Positions 63,682-64,000 of a stretch of DNA of 64,000 nt are shown in pieces (position 1 is the stretch's first letter; the number at the start of each line of letters is the position of its first letter). Under the pieces are notes generated by a model. It had not been told where the DNA came from, made no database searches, and saw only the letters and a program-made list of their open reading frames with translations. The position numbers were made by a program, and so were the translations under genes. Source of the DNA: Pseudovibrio sp. Tun.PSC04-5.I4 (GTDB taxonomy: Bacteria; Pseudomonadota; Alphaproteobacteria; Rhizobiales; Stappiaceae); assembly GCF_900104145.1 (NCBI RefSeq), contig NZ_FNLB01000006.1, positions 579,001 to 643,000 on the forward strand. The letters run 5' to 3'.

Positions 63682-64000
63682 TGGCTGATTACAAAAAGGA
63701 AATCGACCAAGTTACTGGGGTCGAGACCACAGGCCATGAATGGGATGGACTGAAAGAGCTTAACAACCCACTTCCAAAGTGGTGGCTCTATATGTTTTAC
63801 GCGTCGATTGTCTGGTCAGTGGGCTACTGGATTCTAATGCCGAGCTGGCCCCTCCTTAATGGCTATACTGAAGGTCTTTTGGGAACCAACCAACGTGCTG
63901 CTGTTCTTCAGGAGTTTGAAGTTGCAAACGCTGAACGAGCGCTGACGGGTGAGAAGCTTATGGCAGCTTCCCTGGAAGAAATACGTGATACTCCGGCGTT
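63681..64000 (+). CDS. ccoP: cytochrome cbb3 oxidase subunit III, dihaem cytochrome c, partial
   Basis: First 106 complete codons of CcoP; the frame continues past the right edge. It starts MADYKKEIDQVTGVETTGHEWDG. The family feature TTGHEWDGLKELNNPLPKWW leads into the membrane helix YMFYASIVWSVGYWILMPSWPLL. The two CxxCH haem sites expected further on are outside the window. Translationally coupled to ccoQ by the TAATG overlap. Confidence 0.96.
   Translation, partial: MADYKKEIDQVTGVETTGHEWDGLKELNNPLPKWWLYMFYASIVWSVGYWILMPSWPLLNGYTEGLLGTNQRAAVLQEFEVANAERALTGEKLMAASLEEIRDTPA

Noticed and set aside
1..64000. CRISPR arrays, insertion sequences or defence systems
   Set aside because: No regularly spaced repeats, transposase, nuclease-helicase defence clusters or toxin-antitoxin pairs were found on reading through the window.

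Overview
The window reads as a chromosomal segment of a marine-type alphaproteobacterium, most likely of the Hyphomicrobiales/Stappiaceae and close to Pseudovibrio. This is inferred from gene content: class I lysyl-tRNA synthetase, DUF6460 and TIGR02186 proteins, a PodJ-like polar protein, a fixLJ/fixK/cco cluster, and mid-range GC. It was not tested by any search. No phage, insertion sequence or CRISPR array is visible. Almost all of the window is ordinary vertically inherited core genome, with one AT-rich island around 21.8-22.8 kb and one decayed gene at 60.1-60.7 kb.

Layout. 0-6.4 kb: 3' part of a dGTPase, a Tex30/KANL3-type hydrolase, a sterol-desaturase-family enzyme, a periplasmic solute-binding protein, a large membrane glycosyltransferase, a DUF1810 protein and tRNA-Gly(CCC). 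6.7-15 kb: a NavAb-like voltage-gated sodium channel, a CDP-alcohol phosphatidyltransferase, apaG, a TerB-like protein, lysS, an SGNH hydrolase, a ChaA-type Ca2+/H+ antiporter, a degenerate thermonuclease-fold protein and an XRE/S24 regulator. 15-21.7 kb: DUF952-pyrD, a MATE exporter, an HDAC-family deacylase, a TetR regulator, DUF6460, a quinone-reductase-type MDR enzyme and a GNAT acetyltransferase whose 3' end runs into a dispersed repeat. 21.8-22.8 kb: an AT-rich frame interrupted by one stop codon.

22.9-31.3 kb is a fatty-acid beta-oxidation locus on the minus strand: acyl-CoA dehydrogenase, GST, thiolase, FadJ-type multifunctional enzyme. Beside it are a MerR regulator and a divergent ArsR / NIPSNAP / monooxygenase unit with a perfect palindrome in the promoter gap. 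31.7-38.3 kb carries the PodJ-like protein and a TauE/SafE exporter overlapping a TIGR02186 protein. 38.4-41.6 kb holds the ligase-associated DNA-damage genes (PdeM and DEXH helicase). 42-47 kb holds small metabolic genes.

47-53.8 kb looks like an acetate-responsive module: a DUF4212 + SSS symporter pair, then a LuxR-type response regulator convergent with an SSS-STAC-PAS hybrid kinase, the architecture of CrbS/CrbR (MxtR/ErdR).

55.2-64 kb is a microaerobic-respiration regulon: soluble haem-PAS kinase FixL, FixJ, a stand-alone receiver (FixT-like candidate), FixK, hemN and ccoNOQP (ccoP cut by the window end). FixK/FNR-type boxes sit in front of fixK (two), hemN and ccoN. The expected circuit is low O2 -> FixL -> FixJ -> fixK -> hemN and cbb3 oxidase, with the receiver protein as possible feedback.
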